Positions 34,186 to 42,718 of a stretch of 64,000 bases of DNA are shown one piece after another. How positions within the stretch are numbered: position 1 is the stretch's first letter; the number at the start of each line of letters is the position of its first letter. The notes under the pieces were generated by a model. That model ran no database searches. It saw nothing but the letters and a program-made list of their open reading frames with translations, and had not been told where the DNA came from. Position numbers and translations under genes: made by a program. The DNA is taken from positions 32,746 through 96,745 of the forward strand of contig NZ_BKAJ01000048.1 in NCBI RefSeq assembly GCF_007992495.1, given 5' to 3'. The stretch is from Reyranella soli (GTDB taxonomy: Bacteria > Pseudomonadota > Alphaproteobacteria > Reyranellales > Reyranellaceae).

Positions 34186-35040
34186 ATGGACGTCCGCAAG
34201 ATCAAGACGGCGCCGGGCCTGGAATTCGATTGCTCTCTGGCAGGCTCGCCTGAGGGAGTGCCGGTCCTGCTTCTCCACGGCTTCGGCGTGTCGCGCCATT
34301 TCTGGGATCGTCAGGTTCCGGCATTGGCCGACGCGGGCTATTTCGCGATCGCTCCCAACCAGCGAGGCTATTCGCCCGGCGCTCGTCCCGATCCGAAGGA
34401 TCTCGCCGCCTACCACATCGACCGCCTGGTGGGCGACGCACTCGACATCGTCGCCGCCGCGGGGCATGGCGGCAGTCGCTTCCATCTGGTCGGCCACGAT
34501 TGGGGCGGCAGCCTCTCCTGGATCATCGCGGCGCGATATCCCGAGCGGCTTCGCTCGCTCTCCATGCTGTCGCGGCCGCATCCGGCCTCGTTCCTGCGCG
34601 CGCTCGCCCTGCCCGACGGCGAGCAGAAGCGGCGGTCGGGCCATCACACGGCCTTCCTCGAGCCGGACGCCGTCCCGAAATTGTTGGCGAACAATTGCGA
34701 ATGGCTGCGCTCGCGCCACATGCGTCAGGGCATGCCCGAGGCAGCGACCGACGCCCATATGTCCGTCTTGGGCAACGAGGCCGCGCTCGAGGCAGCGCTC
34801 GCCTGGTACCGCTCCAGCGGCCCGCGCCAGCCGCTCGGTCCGACCAAGGTGCCGACGCTCTACATCTGGGGCGATGCCGACGACACGGTGGGCCGTGTAG
34901 CGGCCGAAGGGACGGGCGAATTCATAGACGCCCCGTATTACTTCGAGGTGCTGCCAGGCGTCGGCCACTATGCGGCGGACCAGGTGCCCGACAAGGTCAA
35001 CGCGTTGCTGCTGGCCCATCTGCGGCGACATGCGGACTGA
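34186..35040 (+). CDS. Alpha/beta hydrolase, Asp nucleophile (epoxide hydrolase/dehalogenase-like)
   Basis: A 284-residue alpha/beta hydrolase. The oxyanion turn is LLLHGFG, the nucleophile elbow is GHDWGG with Asp instead of Ser, and the later residues are WGDADD (acid) and GVGHYAAD (His). An Asp nucleophile is the signature of epoxide hydrolases and haloalkane/haloacetate dehalogenases. I start at the ATG at 34186 with a strong AGGAGG 10 bases upstream. It heads the plus-strand operon: LLM monooxygenase after 12 bp, then the racemase-fold and LVIVD genes. Pairing of an oxygenase with a possible epoxide hydrolase is chemically sensible but unproven. Confidence 0.9.
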   Translation: MDVRKIKTAPGLEFDCSLAGSPEGVPVLLLHGFGVSRHFWDRQVPALADAGYFAIAPNQRGYSPGARPDPKDLAAYHIDRLVGDALDIVAAAGHGGSRFHLVGHDWGGSLSWIIAARYPERLRSLSMLSRPHPASFLRALALPDGEQKRRSGHHTAFLEPDAVPKLLANNCEWLRSRHMRQGMPEAATDAHMSVLGNEAALEAALAWYRSSGPRQPLGPTKVPTLYIWGDADDTVGRVAAEGTGEFIDAPYYFEVLPGVGHYAADQVPDKVNALLLAHLRRHAD

Positions 35041-35052
35041 AGGAGTCGCAGG

Positions 35053-36078
35053 ATGAGCGATCTGACTTTCGGTCTGTTCGTGCGCGGGCAGTATCATGCC
35101 GGCGACGACATGAGGAAGCGGTTCGAGGAAGTGAAGGCGCAGGTGCGCCTCGCCGATCAACTCGGATTCTCCGACCTGCTGACCGGCATGCACTATGCGG
35201 CAGCGCCCCTGCAGCAATACCAGATGATCCCGTTGCTGGCCCGACTGCTGGCCGAGACCGAGCGCATGCGCATCATCACCGGCATCATCCTGCTGTCGCT
35301 GCACAAGCCAATCGACATTGCCGAGCAGCTGGCGACGCTCGACGTGATGTCGAATGGGCGTGTGGTGTTCGGCGCCGGGTTGGGCTACCGCGACGTCGAA
35401 TTCAAGGCCTTCGGCACCACCGCGCAGGAGCGCGTGCAACGCCTGGAGGAGAATCTTCTAGCCATCAAGCGACTGTGGACCGAGGACGACGTCTCGATGA
35501 AGGGCTCGCATTTCGAGCTCGATCGCGCCACGGTGTCGCTGAAGCCGATGCAGAGACCTCACCCGCCGATCTGGCTCGGCGCCAATGCCGATGTGGCGGT
35601 GCGCCGGGCCGCAAGACTGGCCGACACCTGGTTCATCAACCCGCACCAGCGGATGGATACGATCGAGCGCCAACTGTCGCTCTATAAACAGGCCCTGGCG
35701 GAGCTGGGCAAGCCCATGCCCGGCGAGCTGCCGCTGATGCGGGAGATCTTCGTTGCCCGCACGCGCGCAGAGGCGGTCCGGCTGGCGCGCCCGTACCTCG
35801 AAGAGAAGTACAAGGTCTACCAGCAATGGGGGCAGCAAAAGGCCATGCCGAAGGGCGACGACGACCTGTCACTCGCCTTTGACGAGCTCACCCGCGATCG
35901 TTTCCTGCTGGGATCGGCCGACGAGGTCACCGAGCAGATCGTCGGCTACAAGCGACGCCTGGGCGTCAACCGCATGATCCTGTCCGTGCACTGGGTCGGC
36001 ATGCCACACTCGCAGGTGGTCGATACCCTCAACCTGTTCGCCGCCGAGGTCATGCCGAAGGTGGCTCAGGCTTTGTAA
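35053..36078 (+). CDS. LLM class flavin-dependent oxidoreductase, plus-strand hydrolase-LLM operon
   Basis: A 341-residue luciferase-like monooxygenase. Family text: MSDLTFGLFVRGQYH, ADQLGFSDLLTGMHY, IAEQLATLDVMSNGRVVFGAG with the GLGYRDVEF turn, and PPIWLGANADVAVRRAARLAD, where the WLGA segment and the following helix bind the flavin phosphate. It is 12 bp after the Asp-type hydrolase and 18 bp before the racemase-fold gene. It resembles the other LLM proteins of the window only at the family level, so it is not a recent duplicate. Confidence 0.92.
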   Translation: MSDLTFGLFVRGQYHAGDDMRKRFEEVKAQVRLADQLGFSDLLTGMHYAAAPLQQYQMIPLLARLLAETERMRIITGIILLSLHKPIDIAEQLATLDVMSNGRVVFGAGLGYRDVEFKAFGTTAQERVQRLEENLLAIKRLWTEDDVSMKGSHFELDRATVSLKPMQRPHPPIWLGANADVAVRRAARLADTWFINPHQRMDTIERQLSLYKQALAELGKPMPGELPLMREIFVARTRAEAVRLARPYLEEKYKVYQQWGQQKAMPKGDDDLSLAFDELTRDRFLLGSADEVTEQIVGYKRRLGVNRMILSVHWVGMPHSQVVDTLNLFAAEVMPKVAQAL

Positions 36079-36096
36079 GCAAGGGAGGAGGATGTC

Positions 36097-36804
36097 ATGC
36101 CAAGGCATTTCGGGATCCTGGTCCCCTCTACCAACACCACGTGCGAGATCGAGTTCTGCCGCTTGCCCGCCGAGCTGCAGGTGCACACCGGCCGACTCGG
36201 CAAGGGCGGCAACACGCCGTTCTCGCCGAGCCTGGATGCCGACGTGGCCTATCAGGCGAAGTTGCTCGGCGAGGCGCGGGTCGAGGTGATCGCGCTGGCG
36301 CAAACCTCGGCGAGCCTGTTCGCCGACGACTACGACGCGGTGACGGTGAAGCGGATGACCGAGGCATCGGGCGTACCGTCCTTGACCTCGGCCGAGGCAA
36401 TCGGTCGGGCTCTGAAGGCCCTCAAGGCGTCGCGGGTCGCCATGGCGACGCCCTATTCGGAAGAGGTGATCGGACGGGCGCGGCGCTACTACGAGACGAA
36501 GTACGGGATCGCCGTGGTCGCCTCGGAAAGCCTGGGCGCCGACAATGCCTACGCCATCGGCAAGATGGACGCCGGCGTGGCCGAGGCGGCGTTCCGCCGA
36601 ATCGATCGGCCCGATGTCGACGCGCTGGTCGTGCCGGGCGGCAACTTCCCGACCATGGACTGGATTGCCGCCTGGGAGCGCCAGTTCGGCAAGCCGGTGA
36701 TCACCACCAATCAGGCGGCGCTGTGGTTGGTGCTGCAGACCATGAAGGTCGACACGCCTCTCCCCGGCAAGGGTCGACTGCTCGAACAGCTTCCCACGGG
36801 CTGA
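36097..36804 (+). CDS. Asp/Glu racemase-fold protein (maleate isomerase/arylmalonate decarboxylase group) without the usual Cys pair
   Basis: A 235-residue protein of the Asp/Glu racemase superfamily. The N-terminus FGILVPSTNTTCEIEF matches the maleate isomerase and arylmalonate decarboxylase group (IVPSxNT, substrate carboxylate binding). These enzymes normally use a Cys in a CTS- or GTS-like turn in the N-lobe and a second Cys in the C-lobe. Here the N-lobe turn reads LAQTSASLF and the C-lobe turn VPGGNFPTMDW; the only cysteines (TTCEIEFC) are near the start. The usual acid-base pair therefore seems absent. It is third in the hydrolase-LLM operon and could isomerise or decarboxylate a dicarboxylic product by another mechanism, or be non-catalytic. 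Confidence 0.85.
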   Translation: MPRHFGILVPSTNTTCEIEFCRLPAELQVHTGRLGKGGNTPFSPSLDADVAYQAKLLGEARVEVIALAQTSASLFADDYDAVTVKRMTEASGVPSLTSAEAIGRALKALKASRVAMATPYSEEVIGRARRYYETKYGIAVVASESLGADNAYAIGKMDAGVAEAAFRRIDRPDVDALVVPGGNFPTMDWIAAWERQFGKPVITTNQAALWLVLQTMKVDTPLPGKGRLLEQLPTG

Positions 36805-36816
36805 AGGAGAAACACC

Positions 36817-37941
36817 ATGGGTCAGGGTTCCGGTATTCGCGAGGTCGCCTGGGTCGATATCGCCGGCGGCGGCCAGGTCGTCCTGGACGGCAACCATGCC
36901 TATGTCGGGCATATGCAGCCGCCACACGGCACCTCCGTCATCGACGTGAGCGATCCGGCGCATCCCAGGATCGTCGCTTCGATCGAAATTCCGCCGGGGC
37001 TGCATTCGCACAAGGTGCGCGTGGCCAACGACGTCATGGTGGTGAACCGCGAGCGTACGCGCGGCGACAAGCCGGCCGGCGATTTCGTGGGCTTGCGAAT
37101 CTTCGACGTCAGCCAACCGGGCAACCCGCGCGACATCTGCCATTGGCAGTGTGACGGGATGGGCGTGCACCGATTCACTTTCGATGGTCGCTACGCCTAC
37201 ATCTCCACGGAGCAAGAGGGCTACATCGGCACCATCGTCATGATCCTCGACCTGAAAGACCCGACCAGGCCGGAAGAGGTCGGCCGCTGGTGGATGGAAG
37301 GCCAGTGGACCGCCGGCGGCGAAACGCCGAGCTGGAAGGCCAAGAACCATCGCTGCCACCATCCGATCCGGCGCGGCGATCGCCTGTATGTCAGCTACTG
37401 GTACGGCGGCGGCGTCATCCTCGACATCAGCGACATGAGCAAGCCCAAGCTGATCTCACACCTCGACTGGAGCCCGCCGTTCGGCTGGCCCACGCACAGC
37501 CTGGTTCCGATCGACGTGCCGATCGCCGGCCATCGCTGGATGCTGGTGGCCGATGAGCACGTCCAGCCGCTGGATCCCAAACTCTCGCCGGAGCTGCCGG
37601 CAGCGCTTTGGATGGTGAACATCTCCGACGAGACCCGGCCGGTACCGGTCGGCTGTTTTCAGCTGCCGGAATTGGTCGGGATCGAGACGCCCTTGATGAC
37701 GGCGTGCCATCAGCCCGTCGAGACCATCGTCGGCAACGAGGTTCCCGCCGCCTGGTTCGCCAACGGGCTCAGGGTGATCGATATCGCCAATCCCCTGGCG
37801 ATGAAGCAGGCCGCTTGGTGGATGCCGGACGTGCCGCCAGGAGCCGACCGCGTCTGCAGCAACGACGTCTACGTCGACCATCGCGGCTTGATCTACCTGA
37901 TCGACCGCATCCGAGGCTTGTCGATCCTCGAGCGCGTGTGA
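36817..37941 (+). CDS. LVIVD-repeat beta-propeller-like protein
   Basis: A 374-residue protein with repeated blades of the LVIVD type: SVIDVSDPAHPRIVAS, LRIFDVSQPGNPRD, VMILDLKDPTRPEEVG, VILDISDMSKPKLIS, ALWMVNISDETRP and LRVIDIANPLAMKQA. No signal peptide is visible, whereas many LVIVD proteins are exported. Several His residues (SHKVRV, GVHRF, NHRCHHP, PTHSLV) recur at blade edges and could bind a metal, as in selenium-binding and methanethiol oxidase-like propellers; this is inference. It is the last gene of the hydrolase-LLM operon, 12 bp after the racemase-fold gene. Function is unknown. Confidence 0.82.
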   Translation: MGQGSGIREVAWVDIAGGGQVVLDGNHAYVGHMQPPHGTSVIDVSDPAHPRIVASIEIPPGLHSHKVRVANDVMVVNRERTRGDKPAGDFVGLRIFDVSQPGNPRDICHWQCDGMGVHRFTFDGRYAYISTEQEGYIGTIVMILDLKDPTRPEEVGRWWMEGQWTAGGETPSWKAKNHRCHHPIRRGDRLYVSYWYGGGVILDISDMSKPKLISHLDWSPPFGWPTHSLVPIDVPIAGHRWMLVADEHVQPLDPKLSPELPAALWMVNISDETRPVPVGCFQLPELVGIETPLMTACHQPVETIVGNEVPAAWFANGLRVIDIANPLAMKQAAWWMPDVPPGADRVCSNDVYVDHRGLIYLIDRIRGLSILERV

Positions 37942-37958
37942 CGGCCATCAGTCTGGCG

Positions 37959-37978
37959 CCGGTGGCCACCGCCACCGG
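37959..37978 (+). terminator. Hairpin after the LVIVD gene
   Basis: Perfect 8-bp stem CCGGTGGC / GCCACCGG with a 4-base loop CACC, starting 17 bp after the LVIVD stop. There is no following T tract, so it may be a weak intrinsic terminator or a 3'-stabilising hairpin marking the end of the 34186-37941 operon. Confidence 0.5.
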
Positions 37979-38052
37979 TATCATTCGCTGCTGATTGGCG
38001 ATAATTGGCACAGACGTTGCGACGGGCAATTCATCAACTGTTCTACGCACAT

Positions 38053-38069
38053 GACTGAGTCGTTCAGTC
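38053..38069. promoter_or_regulatory. Inverted repeat just upstream of the orphan SBP5 gene
   Basis: GACTGA-N5-TCAGTC, a perfect 6-bp inverted repeat, ends 1 bp before the ATG at 38071 and 16 bp before the alternative ATG at 38086. It could be an operator overlapping the start region, or a hairpin hiding the ribosome site. No regulator gene is adjacent. Confidence 0.35.
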
Positions 38070-38070
38070 C

Positions 38071-39651
38071 ATGGAACACATGCCGATGAAACTGCTTCGA
38101 CTGGCCTGTGCCGGCGCGCTCGCCGCATTGATGATCGGTGCGCCGGACGCTCGAGCCCAGGACAAAGTCCTGAAGGTCTCGCTATCCACCGAGCTGCAGG
38201 TCCTGGATCCCATCGTCACCAGGATCAACTCGGCGAGGGTATTTGCCTATCTGGTCTACGATACGCTCGTCAGCATGGACAGCGAGGGCAGTTTCAGGCC
38301 CCAGATGCTGGACAGGTGGGATGTCAGCACCGACAGGCTGACCTACACTTTCACGCTCCGCGACGGGCTGGCCTGGAGCGACGGCACGCCGGTAACGTCC
38401 GACGACTGTATCGCCTCGATCGAGCGCTGGGCGAAGCGGGATCCCTTCGGCGGCGCCATGATGGACGCGGTTGCCGAGCTGCGTCCCGTCGATGCCCGGC
38501 AGTTCGTCATGCAGCTGCGCCGGCCGTTCGCCTTCGTCATCGAGGCCCTCGGACGCCCGGGCCACCAGATCCCGGTCATGATGCCCGCCCGGCTGGCACG
38601 CCAGGACGCCGCCAAGCCCGTGTCCGAGGTCGTCGGCTCGGGCCCCTTCATTTTCCAGAAGAAGGAATGGCGTCCGGGCGACGTGGCCAGCTTCGTCCCC
38701 AATCCGCGCTACCGTGCCCGTCCCGAGGCGCCGGACGGGCTGGCCGGCGGCAAGGTCGTGAAACTCGACCGCGTGGACATCGTCAGCATCGCCGACCAGA
38801 CCACCCGCTCCAATGCACTGGAGGCCGGCGAACTCGACTGGCTGGAGATCGCGCCGATGGACTACGTCGCTTCCCTGCGCGCCAATCCCGGCATCGTGGT
38901 CGGCAAGCCACGGGGCATGGACCAGTTCCTCGCCGTGCTCAACGTCAATCATGCCGACCCGCCCTTCAACAACATCAAGGTGCGCAAGGCGCTGCAGGCC
39001 GCGATCGTCCAGCCGGAGATCGTGGCGGCCGTGGGCCTGCCGGACGACCTCGTCACGCCGTTCTGTGGCTCGATCTACATGTGCAATGCACCCGCATCGA
39101 CGGATGCCGGCACCGAGGCGCTGAAGAGCGCCGGCACGGAACGGGCGCGCCAGCTCCTGAAGGAATCGGGATACGCAGGCGAGCCCGTCGTCATCTTCCA
39201 CTCCCGGACGTCCGCCCTGCTCAATCCGATCGGCCTGGTCGTGGCAGCCCAGTTGCGCCGGGCAGGTTTCAATGTGCAGGTCGAGTCGAGGGACTCCGCC
39301 ACGATGCAGCAGCGTCGCCTTCAGCGAACCGGTTGGTCGATCGTGCCGATCGTCTCCAACGGCATCGACCTCATGAATCCCCTCGCCAGCCAGCTGGTCG
39401 CCGGCAACTGCTTCGACACCGCGCCCGGCTGGTACTGCGATCCGAAGATGACCGACCTGCTGCAGCGCTACGCCGTCACCAGCGATCCCGGCGAACAACG
39501 GACGCTGGCCGATCAGATCCAGGTCGGCTTCCATGACAATGTGAACTACGTGATCGCCGGCCAGTTCGCCGCGCCTGGGGCCTGGCGATCCAGCCTGACC
39601 GGCGTCGTGCCGTTCAGCTTTCCCGTCTTCTGGAACATCACTCGGCGCTGA
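38071..39651 (+). CDS. Orphan ABC substrate-binding protein, SBP family 5
   Basis: A 526-residue periplasmic receptor of the Dpp/Opp family. It has a Sec signal peptide (LLRLACAGALAALMIGA, cleavage near ARAQ) and family 5 landmarks: VLDPIVTRI, YDTLVSMDS, YTFTLRDGLAWSDGTPV, GSGPFIFQKKEW and INSARVFAYLV. The start could be 38071, 38080 or 38086; the last leaves the shortest, most typical signal peptide. No permease or ATPase genes are adjacent, unlike the first family 5 receptor at 5175. Instead the next gene, 12 bp away, is an LLM monooxygenase, so the receptor probably feeds a shared importer with a substrate for that enzyme. Confidence 0.9.
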   Translation: MEHMPMKLLRLACAGALAALMIGAPDARAQDKVLKVSLSTELQVLDPIVTRINSARVFAYLVYDTLVSMDSEGSFRPQMLDRWDVSTDRLTYTFTLRDGLAWSDGTPVTSDDCIASIERWAKRDPFGGAMMDAVAELRPVDARQFVMQLRRPFAFVIEALGRPGHQIPVMMPARLARQDAAKPVSEVVGSGPFIFQKKEWRPGDVASFVPNPRYRARPEAPDGLAGGKVVKLDRVDIVSIADQTTRSNALEAGELDWLEIAPMDYVASLRANPGIVVGKPRGMDQFLAVLNVNHADPPFNNIKVRKALQAAIVQPEIVAAVGLPDDLVTPFCGSIYMCNAPASTDAGTEALKSAGTERARQLLKESGYAGEPVVIFHSRTSALLNPIGLVVAAQLRRAGFNVQVESRDSATMQQRRLQRTGWSIVPIVSNGIDLMNPLASQLVAGNCFDTAPGWYCDPKMTDLLQRYAVTSDPGEQRTLADQIQVGFHDNVNYVIAGQFAAPGAWRSSLTGVVPFSFPVFWNITRR

Positions 39652-39663
39652 GAGAGGTGAAAC

Positions 39664-41007
39664 ATGCCGGCGCGGACCATCAAGCTCGGCGTCTCGATGA
39701 TCGGCCTGGGCTACCATCTCGCGAACTGGCGTCATCCCGATGCGCCGGCGAACGGCAACATGTCGCTCCAGCATGCCATGCGCGTGATACAGGCTGCCGA
39801 GCGCGGACTGTTCGACATGGGCTTCCTTGCCGACGGTGTCGGCATCCGCTTCCATGACGAACCGAAAGGCGCGCTCTGCCGTACGGCAAAGAACGTGCAG
39901 TTCGAACCCCTCACCCTGCTCTCCGCCCTGGCGATGGTGACCAGGAACATCGGCTTGGTGGCGACCGCCTCGACAACCTACAACGAGCCCTATCACGTCG
40001 CCCGGAAGTTCGCCTCGCTCGATCATATCAGCGGCGGGCGCGCGGGCTGGAACGTCGTGACGTCCGTCACCGACATGGAAGCGCGGAATTTCAACCGCGA
40101 TGCCGCACCGGGCTACGACCTGCGCTACGACCGCGCCGCCGAGTTCGTCGCGGTGGTTCGCGGACTGTGGGACAGCTGGGAGGACGATGCCTTCGTTCGC
40201 GACAAGGTTTCCGGGATCAATTACGACCCGACAAAGCTGCACGTCCTCAATCACAGCGGGCCGCACTTCAAGGTCGCCGGCCCTCTCAATATCGCGCGCA
40301 CGCCACAAGGCGCCCCTGTCATCGTCCAGGCCGGCGCCAGTGATCAGGGGCGCGAACTCGCTGCCGCCACGGCGGACGTCGTCTATGCCGCCGCCCAGAC
40401 CCTCGAGGCCGCGCAAGCCTATTACGCGTCGGTCAAGGGCCGCATGGCGAAGTATGGCCGCCATCCCGACGAGCTGAAGATCATGCCCGGCCTGATGGCG
40501 ATCCCCGGCAGGACGCGGCAGGAGGCACAGGATCGCTACGACATCCTGCAGGAGCTGGTCGATCCGCTGGTCGGGTTGGGCGCCTTGTCGAACTATCTCG
40601 GCGATCTCTCGGCCTATCCAATCGACGGACCCGTACCGGAGCCGCCGAACCGCCGAATGCACAGTCGCGCGGGAATTTTTCTCGACATCGCGCGACGTGA
40701 CAACCTTTCCATCCGCCAGCTCTACCTCAGCATTGCGGGCGGCAATGGCCACCGCACCGTCATCGGCACGCCGGCGGACATCGCCGACGCCATGGAGGAA
40801 TGGTTCCACCACGAGGCGGCGGACGGCTTCAACATTCTGCCGCCCTGGCTGCCGGGCGGTCTGGAGGACGTCGTGGATATGGTGGTGCCGGAATTGCAGC
40901 GCCGCGGTCTCTATCGCACGGCCTACGAAGGCAGCACCTTGCGCGAAAATCTCGGCATTCCCTATGCCGCTTTCGGGAAGGCCGCGTACCGGCCGGCGGC
41001 GGAATGA
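39664..41007 (+). CDS. LLM monooxygenase, NtaA/SnaA/DszA type
   Basis: A 447-residue FMNH2-dependent monooxygenase of the nitrilotriacetate/dibenzothiophene-sulfone/pristinamycin group, which is longer than other LLM enzymes. Diagnostic text: KLGVSMIGLGYHLANWRHP, AERGLFDMGFLADG, then VATASTTYNEPYHVARKFASLDHISGGRAGWNVVTS (given here only as a position, about residues 95-130), ending NPAA-like NFNRD. Relatives open C-N or C-S bonds in chelators, sulfones or purine-like rings and need a separate flavin reductase, which I do not see nearby. It is 12 bp after the orphan receptor and 53 bp before the SDR gene, likely one operon. Confidence 0.92.
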   Translation: MPARTIKLGVSMIGLGYHLANWRHPDAPANGNMSLQHAMRVIQAAERGLFDMGFLADGVGIRFHDEPKGALCRTAKNVQFEPLTLLSALAMVTRNIGLVATASTTYNEPYHVARKFASLDHISGGRAGWNVVTSVTDMEARNFNRDAAPGYDLRYDRAAEFVAVVRGLWDSWEDDAFVRDKVSGINYDPTKLHVLNHSGPHFKVAGPLNIARTPQGAPVIVQAGASDQGRELAAATADVVYAAAQTLEAAQAYYASVKGRMAKYGRHPDELKIMPGLMAIPGRTRQEAQDRYDILQELVDPLVGLGALSNYLGDLSAYPIDGPVPEPPNRRMHSRAGIFLDIARRDNLSIRQLYLSIAGGNGHRTVIGTPADIADAMEEWFHHEAADGFNILPPWLPGGLEDVVDMVVPELQRRGLYRTAYEGSTLRENLGIPYAAFGKAAYRPAAE

Positions 41008-41060
41008 CAGGCCTCCCGGGGTGGGGATAACCTGCCCTTCGAAGTACAGGGAGGAAGCCG

Positions 41061-42032
41061 ATGAAAGAATTCTCCGGCAGGATTGCTGTCGTCACCGGTG
41101 GCGGCTCGGGAATGGGACGCGAGCTGGTACGCCTGCTGGTGGCCGAGGGCTGTCACGTCGCCATGTGCGACGTCTCGATGCACGGCATGGCGGAGACGCG
41201 ACGACAGTGCGCGGCGACGGGGCTGCCGCAAGGCCTGCGCGTCACCTCGCATCTCGCCGACGTGTCCAACGAAGCGGACGTCATGCGCTTTCGCGACGAA
41301 GCCGCCAAGCAGCACGCGACCGACCGTATCCATCTGCTGTTCAACAATGCCGGGATCGGCGGCGGTGGCAGCATGGTCGTCAACAGCCGCGACGAGTGGG
41401 AGCGCACCTTCAACATCTGCTGGGGCGGCGTCTACCTCGCCACCCGCGCTTTCCTGCCCTTGCTGCAGGCGGCGGACGAAGCGCACATCGTCAACACCAG
41501 CAGCATGAACGGCTTCTGGGCCTCGATTGGCCCCGGCGCGCCGCACACCGCCTATTCGGCGGCGAAGTTCGCAGTGAAAGGATTCTCCGAAGCCCTGATG
41601 ACCGATCTCCGGCTGAACGCGCCACACATCAAGGTGTCGGTCGTCATGCCCGGACATATCGGCACCGGCTTTCGCACCAACTCGCTCAAGGTGCAGACCG
41701 GCAACGATTCGGATGAGCTGGATGCCCGGCAGATCGCCCAGGCACGAGCGCGGCTGACCTCGATGGGCAAGGACGCGTCGGCGCTGTCGGATGACGAGAT
41801 CAGATCCATGCTCGCCGAACGCGCCCGGCGCTTTCTGCAGGATGCGCCGACCAGCGCGGCCGAGGCGGCGGCGATCATCCTGGACGGGGTCAAGGCGGAC
41901 AGGTGGCGCATCCTGGTCGGATCGGACGCCCATCTGATGGACCGGATGGTGCGCGACGACCCCGAGCACGCCTACGAGGAGCAGTTCTTCACCCGCTTCG
42001 CGGCCGCGGCGGGCTGGCATCCGGGACGCTGA
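41061..42032 (+). CDS. Short-chain dehydrogenase/reductase (SDR)
   Basis: A 323-residue NAD(P)-dependent oxidoreductase. The cofactor motif is TGGGSGMG near residue 12, the structural NNAG is present, and the catalytic residues are Ser in NTSSMNG and Tyr-Lys in YSAAKFAVKG. An extra C-terminal 60-70 residues make it longer than a minimal SDR (about 250). A GGGAGG site precedes the ATG. It follows the NtaA/DszA-type monooxygenase and probably oxidises or reduces an alcohol or ketone of the same pathway. Confidence 0.94.
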   Translation: MKEFSGRIAVVTGGGSGMGRELVRLLVAEGCHVAMCDVSMHGMAETRRQCAATGLPQGLRVTSHLADVSNEADVMRFRDEAAKQHATDRIHLLFNNAGIGGGGSMVVNSRDEWERTFNICWGGVYLATRAFLPLLQAADEAHIVNTSSMNGFWASIGPGAPHTAYSAAKFAVKGFSEALMTDLRLNAPHIKVSVVMPGHIGTGFRTNSLKVQTGNDSDELDARQIAQARARLTSMGKDASALSDDEIRSMLAERARRFLQDAPTSAAEAAAIILDGVKADRWRILVGSDAHLMDRMVRDDPEHAYEEQFFTRFAAAAGWHPGR

Positions 42033-42059
42033 GGCCGTCAAGTCCACCAGGAGATATCC

Positions 42060-42569
42060 ATGAGCATCGCACTGGAAATGACGCCAATCGCGGATCGAGC
42101 GCGGCTCTGGCAGTTGCTCGTTGCCTCTACGGCCATCGTTTGCGCCGTCGTGAGCGCGAAAATCTTCCCCATGAAAATGGACGCGATTTCGGAGTTTCCG
42201 CTCCCGTTATGTGCCGCCGATGCCTCGTCTGGCTCATCGGGCAACAAGGTGGAGCTGATCAGTTCGAACGCGCTTCCGGACATACCGGGCAAGAGAGTAA
42301 CGATCGTCCGCGTGACCTATGGACCGGGCGGCTTTACGCCGCCTCACCGTCATGCGGGTACGGTCACGGCCTACATCACCAAGGGCCAGATCAGGTCACA
42401 ACTAGCAGGTGGCCCGGTGGAGATATTCGAGGTCGGTCAGTCGTTCTTTGAACCGCCGGGCGCGATACATCTCGTATCCGCCAACGCGAGCAACACCGAC
42501 TGGGCCGAATTGATTGCCGTTTTCGTCGCCGACGAAGGCGCACAATTGACGACCCTTATCGAGCCTTGA
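42060..42569 (+). CDS. Membrane-anchored or exported cupin-domain protein
   Basis: A 169-residue protein with an N-terminal hydrophobic segment (LWQLLVASTAIVCAVVSA, about residues 16-33), then a single cupin barrel. The first cupin motif is GGFTPPHRHAGTVTAYITKG (two His and a distal Glu/Thr position); the second is GQSFFEPPGAIHLVSANAS with the third His. Exported cupins of this kind are often annotated as quercetin dioxygenase-like, without proof of activity. It starts 27 bp after the SDR stop and is probably the last gene of the same unit. Confidence 0.82.
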   Translation: MSIALEMTPIADRARLWQLLVASTAIVCAVVSAKIFPMKMDAISEFPLPLCAADASSGSSGNKVELISSNALPDIPGKRVTIVRVTYGPGGFTPPHRHAGTVTAYITKGQIRSQLAGGPVEIFEVGQSFFEPPGAIHLVSANASNTDWAELIAVFVADEGAQLTTLIEP

Positions 42570-42718
42570 GGCGAACAGGCTGGCGTCCGGGACGCTGAGG
42601 TCTTTGCTCGACGCGACGACGCCGCGACCAATCCGTGGTACAACGCCGTTGCGATGGCTCAAGTGCCAGGCGCCAACGGTCGCACGCGACGGCCGAGACA
42701 ACGGGAAGGAGGGAATCG

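Noticed and set aside
38182..40812. Very long open frame (876 codons) on the minus strand
   Set aside because: It runs antisense through the SBP5 and NtaA-type genes, has no family resemblance and reflects high GC at third positions.
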